From NCBI GenBank assembly GCA_039964455.1, contig JBDVXK010000013.1:1-64000 (forward strand): DNA of 64,000 nucleotides, given 5' to 3'. Below the pieces are notes generated by a model. It was not told the origin of the DNA. It saw only the letters and a list, made by a program, of their open reading frames with translations, and made no database searches. The translations under genes were made by a program, and so were the position numbers. This document shows, one piece after another, positions 1 through 9,276 of this stretch; the stretch's first letter is position 1; the number at the start of each line of letters is the position of its first letter. The DNA comes from CALJFL01 sp039964455 (GTDB lineage Bacteria > Pseudomonadota > Gammaproteobacteria > Pseudomonadales > Halieaceae).

Positions 1-18
1 TCTTCTGGTTCTGTCTGA

Positions 19-444
19 TTACTGGCTACCAGCAACCATGAAATCAACGGCTGCGTGAATCTCGTCGTCAGAGCAGGCCATGCAGCCGCCCTTGGCAATC
101 ATGCCTGTACCCGGCACACCTTCCACGCCACTGGCATAAAGGACGTCATTGCCTTTGGTGATACGGTCTGCCCAGGCTGCTACATCACCAACCTTGGGTG
201 CGCCACCAGCGCCCGTGCTATGGCAGGCCATGCAGGCTGCGTTATAGACATCTTCACCGGAACGCGGGCCAGCGTCAGCGGTAACGACCGGGCCACCACA
301 ACTGGTATCACCGTGCAGGCATACATCTCCCACAGGCTTGATTCGCGCTTCGATATCGGCGCGCTGCTTATCGCTGAGCTCTACAGCGGCTGCGCTTAAA
401 GCCAGGCCAAGGGCCATGGCGGCTAAGATCATTCGGGTAATCAC
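19..444 (-). CDS. Cytochrome c5-family periplasmic monohaem cytochrome
   Basis: A small electron carrier exported to the periplasm that passes electrons between respiratory complexes. The protein (141 aa) has a hydrophobic signal segment at residues 5-20, a single haem motif CMACH (C71, C74, H75) and a likely axial Met in GTGM (M115). A second cysteine pair, C121 and C124 in GGCMACSDDE, is the typical structural disulfide of cytochrome c5 rather than a second haem site. I chose the GTG at 444 because AGAGGAAG lies just upstream; an ATG at 483 would add 13 charged residues before the signal peptide. The region between signal and haem domain (about 40 residues, with two further Cys) is longer than in minimal c5. 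No operon partner is visible in the window. Confidence 0.88.
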   Translation of the reverse strand: MITRMILAAMALGLALSAAAVELSDKQRADIEARIKPVGDVCLHGDTSCGGPVVTADAGPRSGEDVYNAACMACHSTGAGGAPKVGDVAAWADRITKGNDVLYASGVEGVPGTGMIAKGGCMACSDDEIHAAVDFMVAGSQ

Positions 445-606
445 AGGCTCTTCCTCTTTGGTTACGGCGCGCATTATAGCCACTTCTGGGTTGCGGGAAA
501 ACTCGCTGTTTTAGACGCTCTAAAGATGGACAGCGCAGTTAAAGCCAGCAGAAGCAATCTTTGCTAGGCTTTAATACCCATAATCAAGCCAGAAAAGGAC
601 CATCCC

Positions 607-1227
607 GTGAAACTTTACACCTTCGAAGCCGCGCCCAACCCCAAACGCGTCCACCTGCTGATGCAATATAAGGGCATCGAGATGGAGTTGATTCCAGTAG
701 ATATGATGTCACGCGAACAACGGTCTGAGGAATACGGACGGATTAATCCGTTACAGACACTGCCAGCCCTCGTACTGGACGATGGAACCCTGCTAACCGA
801 GGTCATCAGCATTTGCACCTACCTGGAAGCTATCTATCCCCAGAAGCCTCTCATGGGCGGTGAGCCGCTGGAAAAAGCGCAGATACTGGGCTGGTCTCAC
901 TGGCTATTCACCCAGATTTTTATGCCCACCGCCGATGTCTTTCGTAACGGTAATCCCGCGTTTGCCGGTCACGCCCTACCCGGCACCCTCGCACTGGAGC
1001 AGATACCCGACCTGGTTGAGCGCGGTAAAGCCAGGCTGGCCGACAACCTGCCCAAGGTCAACAATCATCTGGCGGGCAAAGACTTCATTATGGGCGATGC
1101 CTTCACCTTCGCAGATACCGAGTTGCTGGCCTGGATGAGCTTCATGAAAATGGCGCGCCAGTCGCTGCCTGACAGCTGCACCAACATCGCCGCCTGGCAG
1201 GAGCGGGCGACGGCCGCTCTCGGCTAA
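607..1227 (+). CDS. Glutathione S-transferase family protein
   Basis: A cytosolic GST-fold protein of 206 aa, expected to conjugate or isomerise electrophiles with glutathione. The N-terminal thioredoxin-like domain (residues 1-80) shows the opening MKLYTFEAAPNPKRV, the cis-proline context TLPAL and the TEVISICTYLE helix. An all-helical C-terminal domain follows with FTFADTELLAWM, the usual N-capping/hydrophobic staple region. It starts at a GTG with AAGGA about 9 nt upstream. Its last 4 nt overlap the convergent gene on the other strand. The substrate is unknown; it is the first of five GST-family genes in this window. Confidence 0.88.
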   Translation: MKLYTFEAAPNPKRVHLLMQYKGIEMELIPVDMMSREQRSEEYGRINPLQTLPALVLDDGTLLTEVISICTYLEAIYPQKPLMGGEPLEKAQILGWSHWLFTQIFMPTADVFRNGNPAFAGHALPGTLALEQIPDLVERGKARLADNLPKVNNHLAGKDFIMGDAFTFADTELLAWMSFMKMARQSLPDSCTNIAAWQERATAALG

Positions 1228-2486
1228 AAGTAGAACGCCAATTGGGCAAATAGCGCGGGGCCGGTGCTGAGCTGGAGGTCCTCGATGCCACTGTCCAAGC
1301 CGCCATACTCGGTACCTGCCGGCCCCACCGGGAGGTTTACAGAGCCCAGTAGCTGCCAGTTCTGGCCCACATCCCACTGAGCTACCACCTGCATCAGGGC
1401 TGAGCCATCACCAAGGTTGAGAAAAATATTGGGGATCACATTTATCAGCGGCGTGACTTCCACCGTCAGGGAGCCAGCCAGGTAGTGACGACCCAAGTTA
1501 AACAGCTCACCACGATTAATACGCGCGGTTAGCGCCTCGGCATCGGCAAACTTGTCAGGACTGTAGTCGTCCTCACGCAAGCCAAAACCGTTGAAGAAAT
1601 ACTCGGCCACTGCACTCACATTGTGACCGCCCCACTCCCACGAATACGACCAGCTACCCACCAGGCTGCTTACCCAGTCATCCCCGGTATCGGTAAAGAC
1701 CACGTCACCACGCAGGACCGCGTCGCCCAGGTTCGTCGACCCACCAAGCGCCAGCATGAATTCGTCATAATGCTCTGCCAACAGCAGGTCATATTCGCGG
1801 TCTACCGCAAAGCCATGAAATTTCAGGGCGGTAGACCGTACATCACTGGTGACATCGCCATCCTCGTCACGACGCTGCACAGAAACCAACTGCCAGTCAC
1901 TGCCACTATCTAGCAGATACTGGCCATAGAACATGTCATCACCGAGTTTGTACTCTGTATCCACGGCTGCAGGGTCGAATGGATTGAGGAAATCCATGGG
2001 ATTGTAGATCAGTCCATTGCCCCAACTTACCGCCTGCCGGCCAAGGCGAAGGACGGTTTTCTCTCCGGCGAAGTCGACATGTAATCTGTCCAGACGCTGC
2101 GCCAACACCCTGCTGTCGCTACTACTGATCTCATGGGTGAGGTCCCACCAGCGCTTGTCATCATTGGGCAATGACTGGGGAATCAGAAAAAGATCACTAA
2201 AGGCCTCGCTGAGCTCCAGGGAATCGCCGAAGCGCGCCAGGAACTGGTAGTCAGCTTTGATACTCCATGCGCCCTTATTGGCGTTGAAGTTCAGCCTTAG
2301 TTCAGTGCCCTGATCGTGAGTGACAGCGCCAACAGTATCGCGAAACAAGCTATCGTCGGGGTAGCTTGCAGTAATCCACTGACCCTTGATGTGTCCGCGC
2401 TCGAACAGGGGAATAGCATCGCTGGCGAGCGCGGGTGAAACCAACGCAATCAGGCAGACTGCAGCGCCGACTAATCTTTGCAGCAT
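1224..2486 (-). CDS. Outer-membrane beta-barrel protein, last gene of a Lol-like operon
   Basis: A 420-aa protein with a signal peptide (residues 1-21, ending PALAS), alternating beta-strand-like segments throughout and a terminal aromatic (...LAFYF) as in BAM-inserted barrels. A conserved-looking block near the middle contains GRQAVSWGNG and NPMDFLNPFDP, which recalls DUF1302/alginate-export-like barrels; I cannot assign the family firmly. The start codon directly follows the stop of the ABC ATPase gene (TGA then ATG), so the two are translationally coupled. The context suggests it is the outer-membrane partner of the transporter encoded upstream, perhaps a lipid or lipoprotein acceptor or exporter. 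That role is inferred. Confidence 0.72.
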   Translation of the reverse strand: MLQRLVGAAVCLIALVSPALASDAIPLFERGHIKGQWITASYPDDSLFRDTVGAVTHDQGTELRLNFNANKGAWSIKADYQFLARFGDSLELSEAFSDLFLIPQSLPNDDKRWWDLTHEISSSDSRVLAQRLDRLHVDFAGEKTVLRLGRQAVSWGNGLIYNPMDFLNPFDPAAVDTEYKLGDDMFYGQYLLDSGSDWQLVSVQRRDEDGDVTSDVRSTALKFHGFAVDREYDLLLAEHYDEFMLALGGSTNLGDAVLRGDVVFTDTGDDWVSSLVGSWSYSWEWGGHNVSAVAEYFFNGFGLREDDYSPDKFADAEALTARINRGELFNLGRHYLAGSLTVEVTPLINVIPNIFLNLGDGSALMQVVAQWDVGQNWQLLGSVNLPVGPAGTEYGGLDSGIEDLQLSTGPALFAQLAFYF

Positions 2487-3191
2487 TCACACATCCATCG
2501 CATGCGGTTCCTGCTGTTCATCGCTCACCACCACGCCATCCTGCATGTGAATCAGCCGCCTTGCGTAGCCCATTACGCGACTGTCATGGGTGGCAATAAC
2601 AAAGGTAATACCCCGTTCCACATTGAGCTCTACAAACAGGTCCATCAACTGCGCCGCGCTCTTGCTATCGAGGTTGGCAGTCGGTTCGTCGGCTAACACC
2701 AGCTCCGGTTTACTGACAATTGCCCGGGCCACCGCAACCCGTTGTTGCTGTCCGCCAGAAAGCTCTGCGGGCAAGCGCGTCTCCATACCCGCCAGGCCAA
2801 CTTCTGCCAGTACAGCATCAGAGCGCTGCCTGCGCTGAGCGGCGCTGACACCCTGCACCTGCATCACAAACTCAACATTCTCACGAGCAGAAAGCACCGG
2901 CACCAGGTTATAGGCCTGAAAGACAAAGCCAATATTGTGCAGCCGCATATCAGCAAGCTCACCCTTGGACAGCTTGTCCAGACGATATTCACCCACCTGA
3001 ATTTCACCACTGTCAGGCGTATCCAGCCCACCCAGTGCGTTGAGCAATGTGGTTTTGCCCGAGCCAGAGGGGCCAGACAGACAAAGAAACTCACCCTTGG
3101 TGATTTCCAGCGATACCTTGTTAAGGCCGGTGATAATTTCATCACCCTGCTGGAAGGTTTTACAAAGCTCTGTGCAGGTTATTGCGCTCAT
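2487..3191 (-). CDS. LolD-like ABC transporter ATP-binding protein
   Basis: The nucleotide-binding subunit of a MacB/LolCDE-type (type VII) ABC transporter, 234 aa. Visible motifs are Walker A GPSGSGKTT (residues 40-48), Q-loop FQAYNLVP, signature LSGGQQQR (145-152), Walker B LVLADEP (165-171) and the switch His in ATHD. ATPases of this class drive mechanical extraction or transport at the inner membrane rather than import through a channel. It sits 19 nt after the second permease gene and directly before the barrel gene, in an operon of five. The substrate is unknown. Confidence 0.92.
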   Translation of the reverse strand: MSAITCTELCKTFQQGDEIITGLNKVSLEITKGEFLCLSGPSGSGKTTLLNALGGLDTPDSGEIQVGEYRLDKLSKGELADMRLHNIGFVFQAYNLVPVLSARENVEFVMQVQGVSAAQRRQRSDAVLAEVGLAGMETRLPAELSGGQQQRVAVARAIVSKPELVLADEPTANLDSKSAAQLMDLFVELNVERGITFVIATHDSRVMGYARRLIHMQDGVVVSDEQQEPHAMDV

Positions 3192-3210
3192 AACAAAACT
3201 ATCGCTCTCT

Positions 3211-4443
3211 CTAGTGGCGCGACAAGGCCCTTATAGGGTCCAGACTCGCGGCACGCCATGCCGGTAGCAAGCTGGCCAGCAAGCCCAACCCCAATACAAC
3301 AACTGTCGACATCACCATATCCTGCACAACCAGTGCGGGATACAGCGTGGTGCCCATTGCCATCTTTTCTACGCCCTGGGCCACAGCCGATATATCGATA
3401 CCGGACTCCAGCGGTTTTATCGTCAGCCAGGCACTGACGTTGCCCAGCAAAAGCCCAAGGCACAGCAGGTAAATGCTTTCCACCAGCACCTGCGCGAGAA
3501 TCAGCCCCGGGCGCATACCCAGCGCCTGCATCAGGCCGATTTCCCGAATACGCTCAAACACCGCCATAACTAACGTATTCACCAGCCCAAAAGACAGCGC
3601 CAGAAAAATAACCACCATGAATACCAGCGAAAACCCATCCTGCACGCGCAACATACTGTCCAGAAAACTATCCAGTTGCGGCCAGGGTAATACCTCAAAC
3701 CCCGGGCCGGCTGCGGCGGCGATAGGTTGATACCAGTCGCCCATCAATCGATAGTCATCTGCCGTAGCAGCAATTTCAGACACGTCGCTACCAATGCCCA
3801 GCATGGCCTGGGTAACTGCCAGCCCGCTGTAAACAAACACATCCTCGGTGCCCTGCAGGCGTGCCTTGTATATTCCAACGACGCGAGCTCCGCGATCGGC
3901 GACGTTGTTGTCCGGATCCTGTGACATCAATACAACACGCTTGCCCAGCCCGGTCTCCAACCTTCTGGCGAGGCTGGCGCCCAACACCACGCCTCTGTCA
4001 TCGATGTCCGCGAGAAAGCGGCCCTCTATCACTTCCTCCGGCAGCGAACCCAGTGCCGCTTCCTTCTGCGGATCTATGCCCAGCAATATCACTCCGCGAC
4101 TGTCTCGCTCGCTGGCAACTACCGCAGGCACGCGCACCCGTGCCGCCCACGCTACCGCGGGCGGCGCTGCCAGTGCCTCACGCAGTGCAGCGCTTGGCGC
4201 CGGCATACGATTGACCACGCTGGGGTCGCGGCGGTACTCCGGGTGATGCAGCTGCACTTCACCCGGCAGTGTATTGAGGGTGTTCTCAACGATCTGGTCG
4301 GTCATGCCCCGCATCATCGCCGCCATGAAAATCATCGCCCAGATACCTACCGTAATAGCAGCCAGCATGATCAAGGTGCGCCGGTAATTACGCCACAAGT
4401 TGCGCCACGCCAGCACCATCACTGTAGACATCGCTCCACCCAT
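3211..4443 (-). CDS. LolC/LolE-like ABC permease (FtsX family), second subunit
   Basis: A 410-aa inner-membrane protein with the MacB/LolE layout: one N-terminal transmembrane helix (about residues 20-45), a large periplasmic MacB_PCD domain (about 46-265), then three transmembrane helices forming the FtsX domain (about 275-400). The segment FERIREIGLMQALGM is the coupling region that contacts the ATPase in this family. The first codons may be MGGA or the internal MSTVM four residues later. The start overlaps the preceding permease stop by one base (TGATG). The other permease of the pair is related but clearly divergent, which suggests a heterodimer as in LolCE. Confidence 0.9.
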   Translation of the reverse strand: MGGAMSTVMVLAWRNLWRNYRRTLIMLAAITVGIWAMIFMAAMMRGMTDQIVENTLNTLPGEVQLHHPEYRRDPSVVNRMPAPSAALREALAAPPAVAWAARVRVPAVVASERDSRGVILLGIDPQKEAALGSLPEEVIEGRFLADIDDRGVVLGASLARRLETGLGKRVVLMSQDPDNNVADRGARVVGIYKARLQGTEDVFVYSGLAVTQAMLGIGSDVSEIAATADDYRLMGDWYQPIAAAAGPGFEVLPWPQLDSFLDSMLRVQDGFSLVFMVVIFLALSFGLVNTLVMAVFERIREIGLMQALGMRPGLILAQVLVESIYLLCLGLLLGNVSAWLTIKPLESGIDISAVAQGVEKMAMGTTLYPALVVQDMVMSTVVVLGLGLLASLLPAWRAASLDPIRALSRH

Positions 4444-5681
4444 CAGGCAGCCCTCATAGCCGGAACAGGTTGCAGACGAAACAGCCGCAATGCGGGGTAA
4501 AGTGCAGCCAAAAGTGCAAACAGGAATACGGTTGTCGGGCCCCAGAGTATCGCCAGCAGGCTGAACTCGGGGTACATGCGCTCAGGCAGGTTAAAGCGCT
4601 TGCCCATCTCTTCCATCCCCGGGAAATAAAACCCGGCAAAGCTCAGGTACCAAACAAGCAACCCGCCAAGCAAGACACCAAAGGCCAGCCCAATCGTCGA
4701 CATCATCAAGGTCTCCAGCCCGACCAAGCGGGCCAGTTTGCCCGGACCCATGCCCAGCGATAGCATGACGCCGAACTCCCGGGTGCGCTCCAGCACAGAC
4801 ATCAGCTGTGTATTCAGCACGCTGAAAGCCACAAGAATGATTAGCACCCCATACATGAACCAGGCGCTGGCCATGTCGGAGGTGATAGCCTGCCGCAGTC
4901 CGGGCTGCAAGGCGTCCCAATCGAGAACCACAAGCTCGGCCCGGTCTGCCACCTGCTGCTGTATGACGGCTACCTGTTGCGGTACGGCGTCAAAATCGTC
5001 TACCCGCAAGACAACACTGTGACCCTGGTTACCCATGGTAAAAACTTGCTGAAACCAGGCCAGCGGCACCTCCGCAATACTGCGATCAACCTCATCGAAG
5101 CCGGTATCGATCACTCCCACCACGGTGGCCACGGCTGCAGCAAAGGAGCCGTCGCGGCCGCTGCCAAGAAAGGTCAACTCGTCGCCAAGACCCACCTTCA
5201 GATTGTCGGCAAGTATCGACCCAATCACAATTTCATCGCTGTCGACACCGGCGTCAGGAGCCAGGAATCGCCCCTGCTTCACCAGCCCTGGAAACGTGGA
5301 AACTTCGGGCTCATAGGCCGGCTCCACACCCACGATCTGAATACCGAATGATCGCTCCTCACTGGAGGCCAGGGCAAAGGCGATGCCGCGTGCTGACGCT
5401 GCTGACACACCTTGTTGTTCGCGCAGGGTCTGCGCCAACTCTGCAGCGGCAGGCACCGTCTGGCGCATCTTCTGTTGATCAAGGTAACCGACATGCTGAA
5501 CCTGAATGTGGCCAGAAAAGGTACCCAGCGTATTGTCGATCATCATGGTGTAGGAACCGAGCTGCAGGGATATCAGGAATACCAGCAGGACATTACAAAA
5601 CACCATTGCCGCAACTGTCAGCCAGGTTCTGCGACTGTGACGCCACAGGTTCCGCCAGGCCAACAGCCAGGTGACGTTCAC
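4443..5681 (-). CDS. LolC/LolE-like ABC permease (FtsX family), first subunit
   Basis: A 412-aa paralogue of the neighbouring permease with the same topology: an N-terminal transmembrane helix after the LAWRNLWRHSRRTWL entry, a periplasmic domain of about 230 residues, and a C-terminal FtsX domain of three helices with the coupling segment LERTREFGVMLSLGM. Its start overlaps the end of the LolA-like gene by 4 nt (ATGA). It probably pairs with the second permease and the ATPase into one inner-membrane transporter. True LolCDE systems lack a barrel gene in the operon, so this appears to be a related but separate system. Confidence 0.9.
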   Translation of the reverse strand: MNVTWLLAWRNLWRHSRRTWLTVAAMVFCNVLLVFLISLQLGSYTMMIDNTLGTFSGHIQVQHVGYLDQQKMRQTVPAAAELAQTLREQQGVSAASARGIAFALASSEERSFGIQIVGVEPAYEPEVSTFPGLVKQGRFLAPDAGVDSDEIVIGSILADNLKVGLGDELTFLGSGRDGSFAAAVATVVGVIDTGFDEVDRSIAEVPLAWFQQVFTMGNQGHSVVLRVDDFDAVPQQVAVIQQQVADRAELVVLDWDALQPGLRQAITSDMASAWFMYGVLIILVAFSVLNTQLMSVLERTREFGVMLSLGMGPGKLARLVGLETLMMSTIGLAFGVLLGGLLVWYLSFAGFYFPGMEEMGKRFNLPERMYPEFSLLAILWGPTTVFLFALLAALYPALRLFRLQPVPAMRAA

Positions 5682-6427
5682 TGGCGGGGGTTTCTCAGAC
5701 TGGACAAGGTAAACAGGGCGCCAGATAACTCAAGGTCAAACTCAATCTCAGCCGTGCGCAGCTCAGTCCATTCCTGTTCGTCGCCGGCCTTACTCATGCG
5801 AACAACAGAGGCGACACTGCGACCGGACATTTCTTCTATCTTGCTGGCGGCTAACCGCTTGACCAGCTCCCCGTCCTGATCCCAGAACTGCTGCTCCAGC
5901 AGAATCCAGTCATCACGAATGACGAGAACTTCCTTACCCCAGACCACAGCGGCCTCTTCATGCGGGATCGACTCAATGACGTAAACCGTATGGCCATCCT
6001 GCTGTCGCTCTTCCACCAGGGTATGGTCGTACTGATCGATAATATCTGTATTTTTGCTGATGTCCTTGTTGGAGAAATCACTGCCCATCCAGTTCTGGCT
6101 CATCATCGACGAGGGCACCTTGATAACCCGGTTTATCTTGGGTGTGTAGGTCCACATATTGCCGTCCAGCGACAGCGTGCCGTTACCCGCATCTTTACGA
6201 GGCTCGGTAACTCGCACCAGAGTCTGTTTGTCGCCTTCGGTCCAGGCACGCATCGTCATGCTGCGCTGCCACTCTGGCCGATTGATCACCATGGTCATTT
6301 CCGAGTAAGACGTCTGCCCCCGGTAATGATCCATCGCCTGCTGGATAATATCTCGCGCATTGGGTACCTGCTCAGCTGCTGTAACAGCAGCGAATAGTGC
6401 CAATGACAGTGCCAGTAACAGCTTCAT
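5678..6427 (-). CDS. LolA-like outer-membrane lipoprotein-sorting family protein
   Basis: A periplasmic carrier-type protein (249 aa) with a signal peptide (residues 1-18, ending in AVTAA) and the LolA/LolB-like unclosed barrel pattern seen in the family annotated as outer membrane lipoprotein-sorting protein (Pfam LolA_like, TP0789 type). Recognisable segments are the early MTMVINRPEWQRSM strand pair, then LSLDGNMWTYTPKINRVIK and SSMMSQNWMGSDFSN. It leads the five-gene operon and overlaps the first permease gene by 4 nt. By analogy with LolA it would ferry a hydrophobic cargo from the LolCDE-like transporter across the periplasm, here perhaps to the encoded barrel. Cargo unknown. Confidence 0.85.
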   Translation of the reverse strand: MKLLLALSLALFAAVTAAEQVPNARDIIQQAMDHYRGQTSYSEMTMVINRPEWQRSMTMRAWTEGDKQTLVRVTEPRKDAGNGTLSLDGNMWTYTPKINRVIKVPSSMMSQNWMGSDFSNKDISKNTDIIDQYDHTLVEERQQDGHTVYVIESIPHEEAAVVWGKEVLVIRDDWILLEQQFWDQDGELVKRLAASKIEEMSGRSVASVVRMSKAGDEQEWTELRTAEIEFDLELSGALFTLSSLRNPRQ

Positions 6428-6534
6428 AAAACCTCCATGAAAGTGACCTCTATAGAATGCGTCTACCAGCGCCCTCGGGCAAGCGAGAAATCGCGCATTA
6501 TTGATGGCCCCAAATTCGGCCCAATCGCGTATAA

Positions 6535-7593
6535 ATGATTACAAAGCCTACAATCAGGTTATTAGCAGGCAAACCTTTGCGCGCATTTTACTTTCTCATT
6601 GTTCCAGTGCTCATGCTATCGGCGCTTACCGGCTGCGATACCGGGAGCCATGAGGCTGATATGGCCGACTATGTGGCGAGGCTACAGCGAACGCTGGAGA
6701 CCTCGGCAATGGCGCACACACCCAGCCAGATCATACCGCCGCCGCGCAGCACCGAATTACAGCTGCCAGTCGCACCGGGCAAACTTGACGCTCTGGACTT
6801 TCTCGCACTGCGTGGTTGTGCCCTGCAGGTCACCGTGGGCAAGCGCAACAGTAACCTGGGACGGATGGCAGCGCCATCGCAGCAACTATTACTGGATCTG
6901 GAGTATCTGAGGCTTGCACCAGACTGCATCGCCAACCTGATACAGCGCGACGAATCATCGCTGGCGCAGACGCTACAAGACAGTTTTCAACTCAAGCGAG
7001 ACCAGCTGCCAATACGCATTTTCAATGCGACCCTGGGTGGCCCTGAGTATCGACAATTATGGCGTGCCAGTCGCAGCCCCAGGACGTATCCACAACAGAC
7101 CAGCAGCGTTGTTACTTCCGCCCTGCAACAAATTACCAGCCTCAGTGAGCGCTGGCTTGCCGGACAATATGCAGCGGACAATCAGGCCTTCGAAATAGCA
7201 CTGGGCGAAGTCGCCGGCGGTGATGGCGGTGAACTACTGCGCGCCCTGGCACTGCAGCAACACTGGCTGGCGCGCGCCAACTCTGTGGTGGAGCAACGAA
7301 CCGAGGGCGGCCCCCTGTGTCAACCGGGGCGTACATCGACAGAGGCCGAAGTGTTACAAACCGTGATACAAAAATTTTTCATCGGCAAAATTCAGCCCTG
7401 GTCGGCCAGCCTGGCGAGACGCCATCACGAATTGATACCGCCCATATCCAGCCTGGAAACATCTCTCGCGAGCACGCTGCCCGACACCTACGGCGAATGG
7501 CAGCAGCAACGGAACAGGCAGCTGGAGGTCACAATGTCTGCCCCCAAGGATCATGTAAAAGCTTTGCAGACGCTATTGGCGCCCTGCCGCTAA
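6535..7593 (+). CDS. DUF3080 family protein, predicted lipoprotein
   Basis: A 352-aa envelope protein. After an N-terminal hydrophobic segment (residues 19-34) comes a lipobox-like LSALTGC, so it is probably lipid-anchored. The body matches DUF3080 as I know it: an early LQRTLET segment, a central LDFLALRGCALQ block, and RNSNLGRMAAPSQQLLLDLE followed by LRLAPDCI. No enzymatic motif is visible. It stands divergently from the Lol-like operon and 9 nt before the phospholipase D gene, which suggests co-transcription. Function is not known for the family. Confidence 0.78.
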   Translation: MITKPTIRLLAGKPLRAFYFLIVPVLMLSALTGCDTGSHEADMADYVARLQRTLETSAMAHTPSQIIPPPRSTELQLPVAPGKLDALDFLALRGCALQVTVGKRNSNLGRMAAPSQQLLLDLEYLRLAPDCIANLIQRDESSLAQTLQDSFQLKRDQLPIRIFNATLGGPEYRQLWRASRSPRTYPQQTSSVVTSALQQITSLSERWLAGQYAADNQAFEIALGEVAGGDGGELLRALALQQHWLARANSVVEQRTEGGPLCQPGRTSTEAEVLQTVIQKFFIGKIQPWSASLARRHHELIPPISSLETSLASTLPDTYGEWQQQRNRQLEVTMSAPKDHVKALQTLLAPCR

Positions 7594-7602
7594 TGAGGAT
7601 TT

Positions 7603-9183
7603 ATGCGGGCATTTGCGATCCAGCACTGCGCGCCCTATTCTTGCGTCATGATTCGTAGCACCAAAACTCTCCTTATCAGCCTGGTACTGCTCGTTGCGGG
7701 CTGCGCCACCGTCGACTTCGATGCGGAAAAAACAGCCAGTCAGATGATCGAGGATACAAGCGATACGCGTTTTGGCGAGGCCATTGCACCCGCGATCGCT
7801 GAGCATCCCGGGCAGTCAGGCTTTCACCTTATGATCGAGAGCATCGACGCGCTGGCAGCCCGGCTGTTGCTCGCGGGACTCGCCGAACGCACCCTGGATG
7901 TACAGTATTACCTGATCGGCGATGACCCCATAGGCGATATATTTTTTAGCTCACTACTCAAGGCCGCAGATCGCGGTGTTCGTGTTCGCCTGTTGATTGA
8001 TGATTTGGGCACGGTGGGCCTGGAAGATGACCTGATGGCCCTGTCTGACCATCCCAATATCCAGCTGCGGCTTTTTAACCCCTTTGCCAGCCGAGCATTA
8101 CGCGCCTTTGACGCCTGGGACTTCCGCCGACTGAATCGGCGAATGCACAACAAGTCATTCACCGCGGATAATCAGATGACGATTATTGGCGGTCGCAATA
8201 TCGCGACAGAATATTTTGCGCTTAATCCCGATTACAATTTTGGTGATCTGGACACGCTGGCGATCGGGCCCATCGTGACTGAAACTTCTCGCATGTTCGA
8301 CAGTTATTGGAACCACGAGCGGGCAGTGCCCTTTCACCAGCTATCGCAGCAGGCGCCCGATGACGGAACTCGCCTGAACGTCATTCGAGCGTCCTATGCG
8401 GACAATCTTGAAGCATTGAAAAGCACGGGCTATGGCGACGCGGTCCAGGCCTCTATCGACGATTATCTGGATAGCGACCTGAGCCTCTACCAATGGGCTG
8501 ACTATGAACTCGTATTCGATTCCCCCGACAAGAACCTGATCGACGAATCCGAAACCGCCGACAGTATCAGAACACCTCTCGCCGAATCGATACGGTCCAC
8601 TACAGAGTCATTCACGCTGATCTCTCCTTATTTCGTGCCGCGTCAAGCCGGAATCGAGGCGATCTCGAGGATGCAGGACAATGGAATTCAGGTGAACGTA
8701 ATCACCAATTCACTCGCTTCCAGTGATCACCTGCTGGTTTACGGTGGCTATGCTCCCGTGCGAAAACCGCTACTTGAACACGGCGCAAGAATTTTTGAAA
8801 TAAGGGGCGACCTCGACATCTCCGGCACCGAGGATGCGGGCACCAAAGGCAGCAAGAGCAGCCTCCACACCAAAGCCTTTATTGTCGATAGACAGTATTT
8901 CTTTATGGGGTCATTTAACTGGGACCCTCGGTCGGCCTTCCTGAACACTGAGTTGGGAGTGATCATCGACTCAAAGGAGATAGCCGCTCCGCTGGCGGAC
9001 AGACTCGTCAGGAGCGCACCGGAGAGTAGTTATGAAGTCTTTCTGAATGAGCAGGGCAAGCTGCGCTGGCGGACAATAGAAGCAGGAGAAGAGCTTATCC
9101 TGGACAAAGAACCTGACACAGGTTTTTGGACGCGCTTTTTTGGCGGTCTGTCACGCTTACTGCCCATAGAGAGTCAACTGTAG
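7603..9183 (+). CDS. Phospholipase D-family protein (cardiolipin synthase C-like lipoprotein)
   Basis: A two-HKD phosphatidyltransferase/phospholipase, 526 aa. The two catalytic motifs are MHNKSFTAD (H182, K184, D189) and LHTKAFIVD (H422, K424, D429), with a downstream FMGSFNWDPRS as in ClsC-like enzymes. An N-terminal lipoprotein signal with lipobox LVAGC precedes them. It likely transfers phosphatidyl groups in the envelope, for example for cardiolipin synthesis. The ATG at 7603 has GAGG upstream; an internal ATG at 7648 would give a more typical short lipoprotein signal, so the start is uncertain. It lies immediately after the DUF3080 gene. Confidence 0.88.
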   Translation: MRAFAIQHCAPYSCVMIRSTKTLLISLVLLVAGCATVDFDAEKTASQMIEDTSDTRFGEAIAPAIAEHPGQSGFHLMIESIDALAARLLLAGLAERTLDVQYYLIGDDPIGDIFFSSLLKAADRGVRVRLLIDDLGTVGLEDDLMALSDHPNIQLRLFNPFASRALRAFDAWDFRRLNRRMHNKSFTADNQMTIIGGRNIATEYFALNPDYNFGDLDTLAIGPIVTETSRMFDSYWNHERAVPFHQLSQQAPDDGTRLNVIRASYADNLEALKSTGYGDAVQASIDDYLDSDLSLYQWADYELVFDSPDKNLIDESETADSIRTPLAESIRSTTESFTLISPYFVPRQAGIEAISRMQDNGIQVNVITNSLASSDHLLVYGGYAPVRKPLLEHGARIFEIRGDLDISGTEDAGTKGSKSSLHTKAFIVDRQYFFMGSFNWDPRSAFLNTELGVIIDSKEIAAPLADRLVRSAPESSYEVFLNEQGKLRWRTIEAGEELILDKEPDTGFWTRFFGGLSRLLPIESQL

Positions 9184-9276
9184 GTGATGGCAGGCCACCG
9201 TGCACAAGTATCGCCAAATTGGTTAAACTGTCGCACGATTAAACCGCTTACCTAGTCTTTGACCCGGAGTCACATC

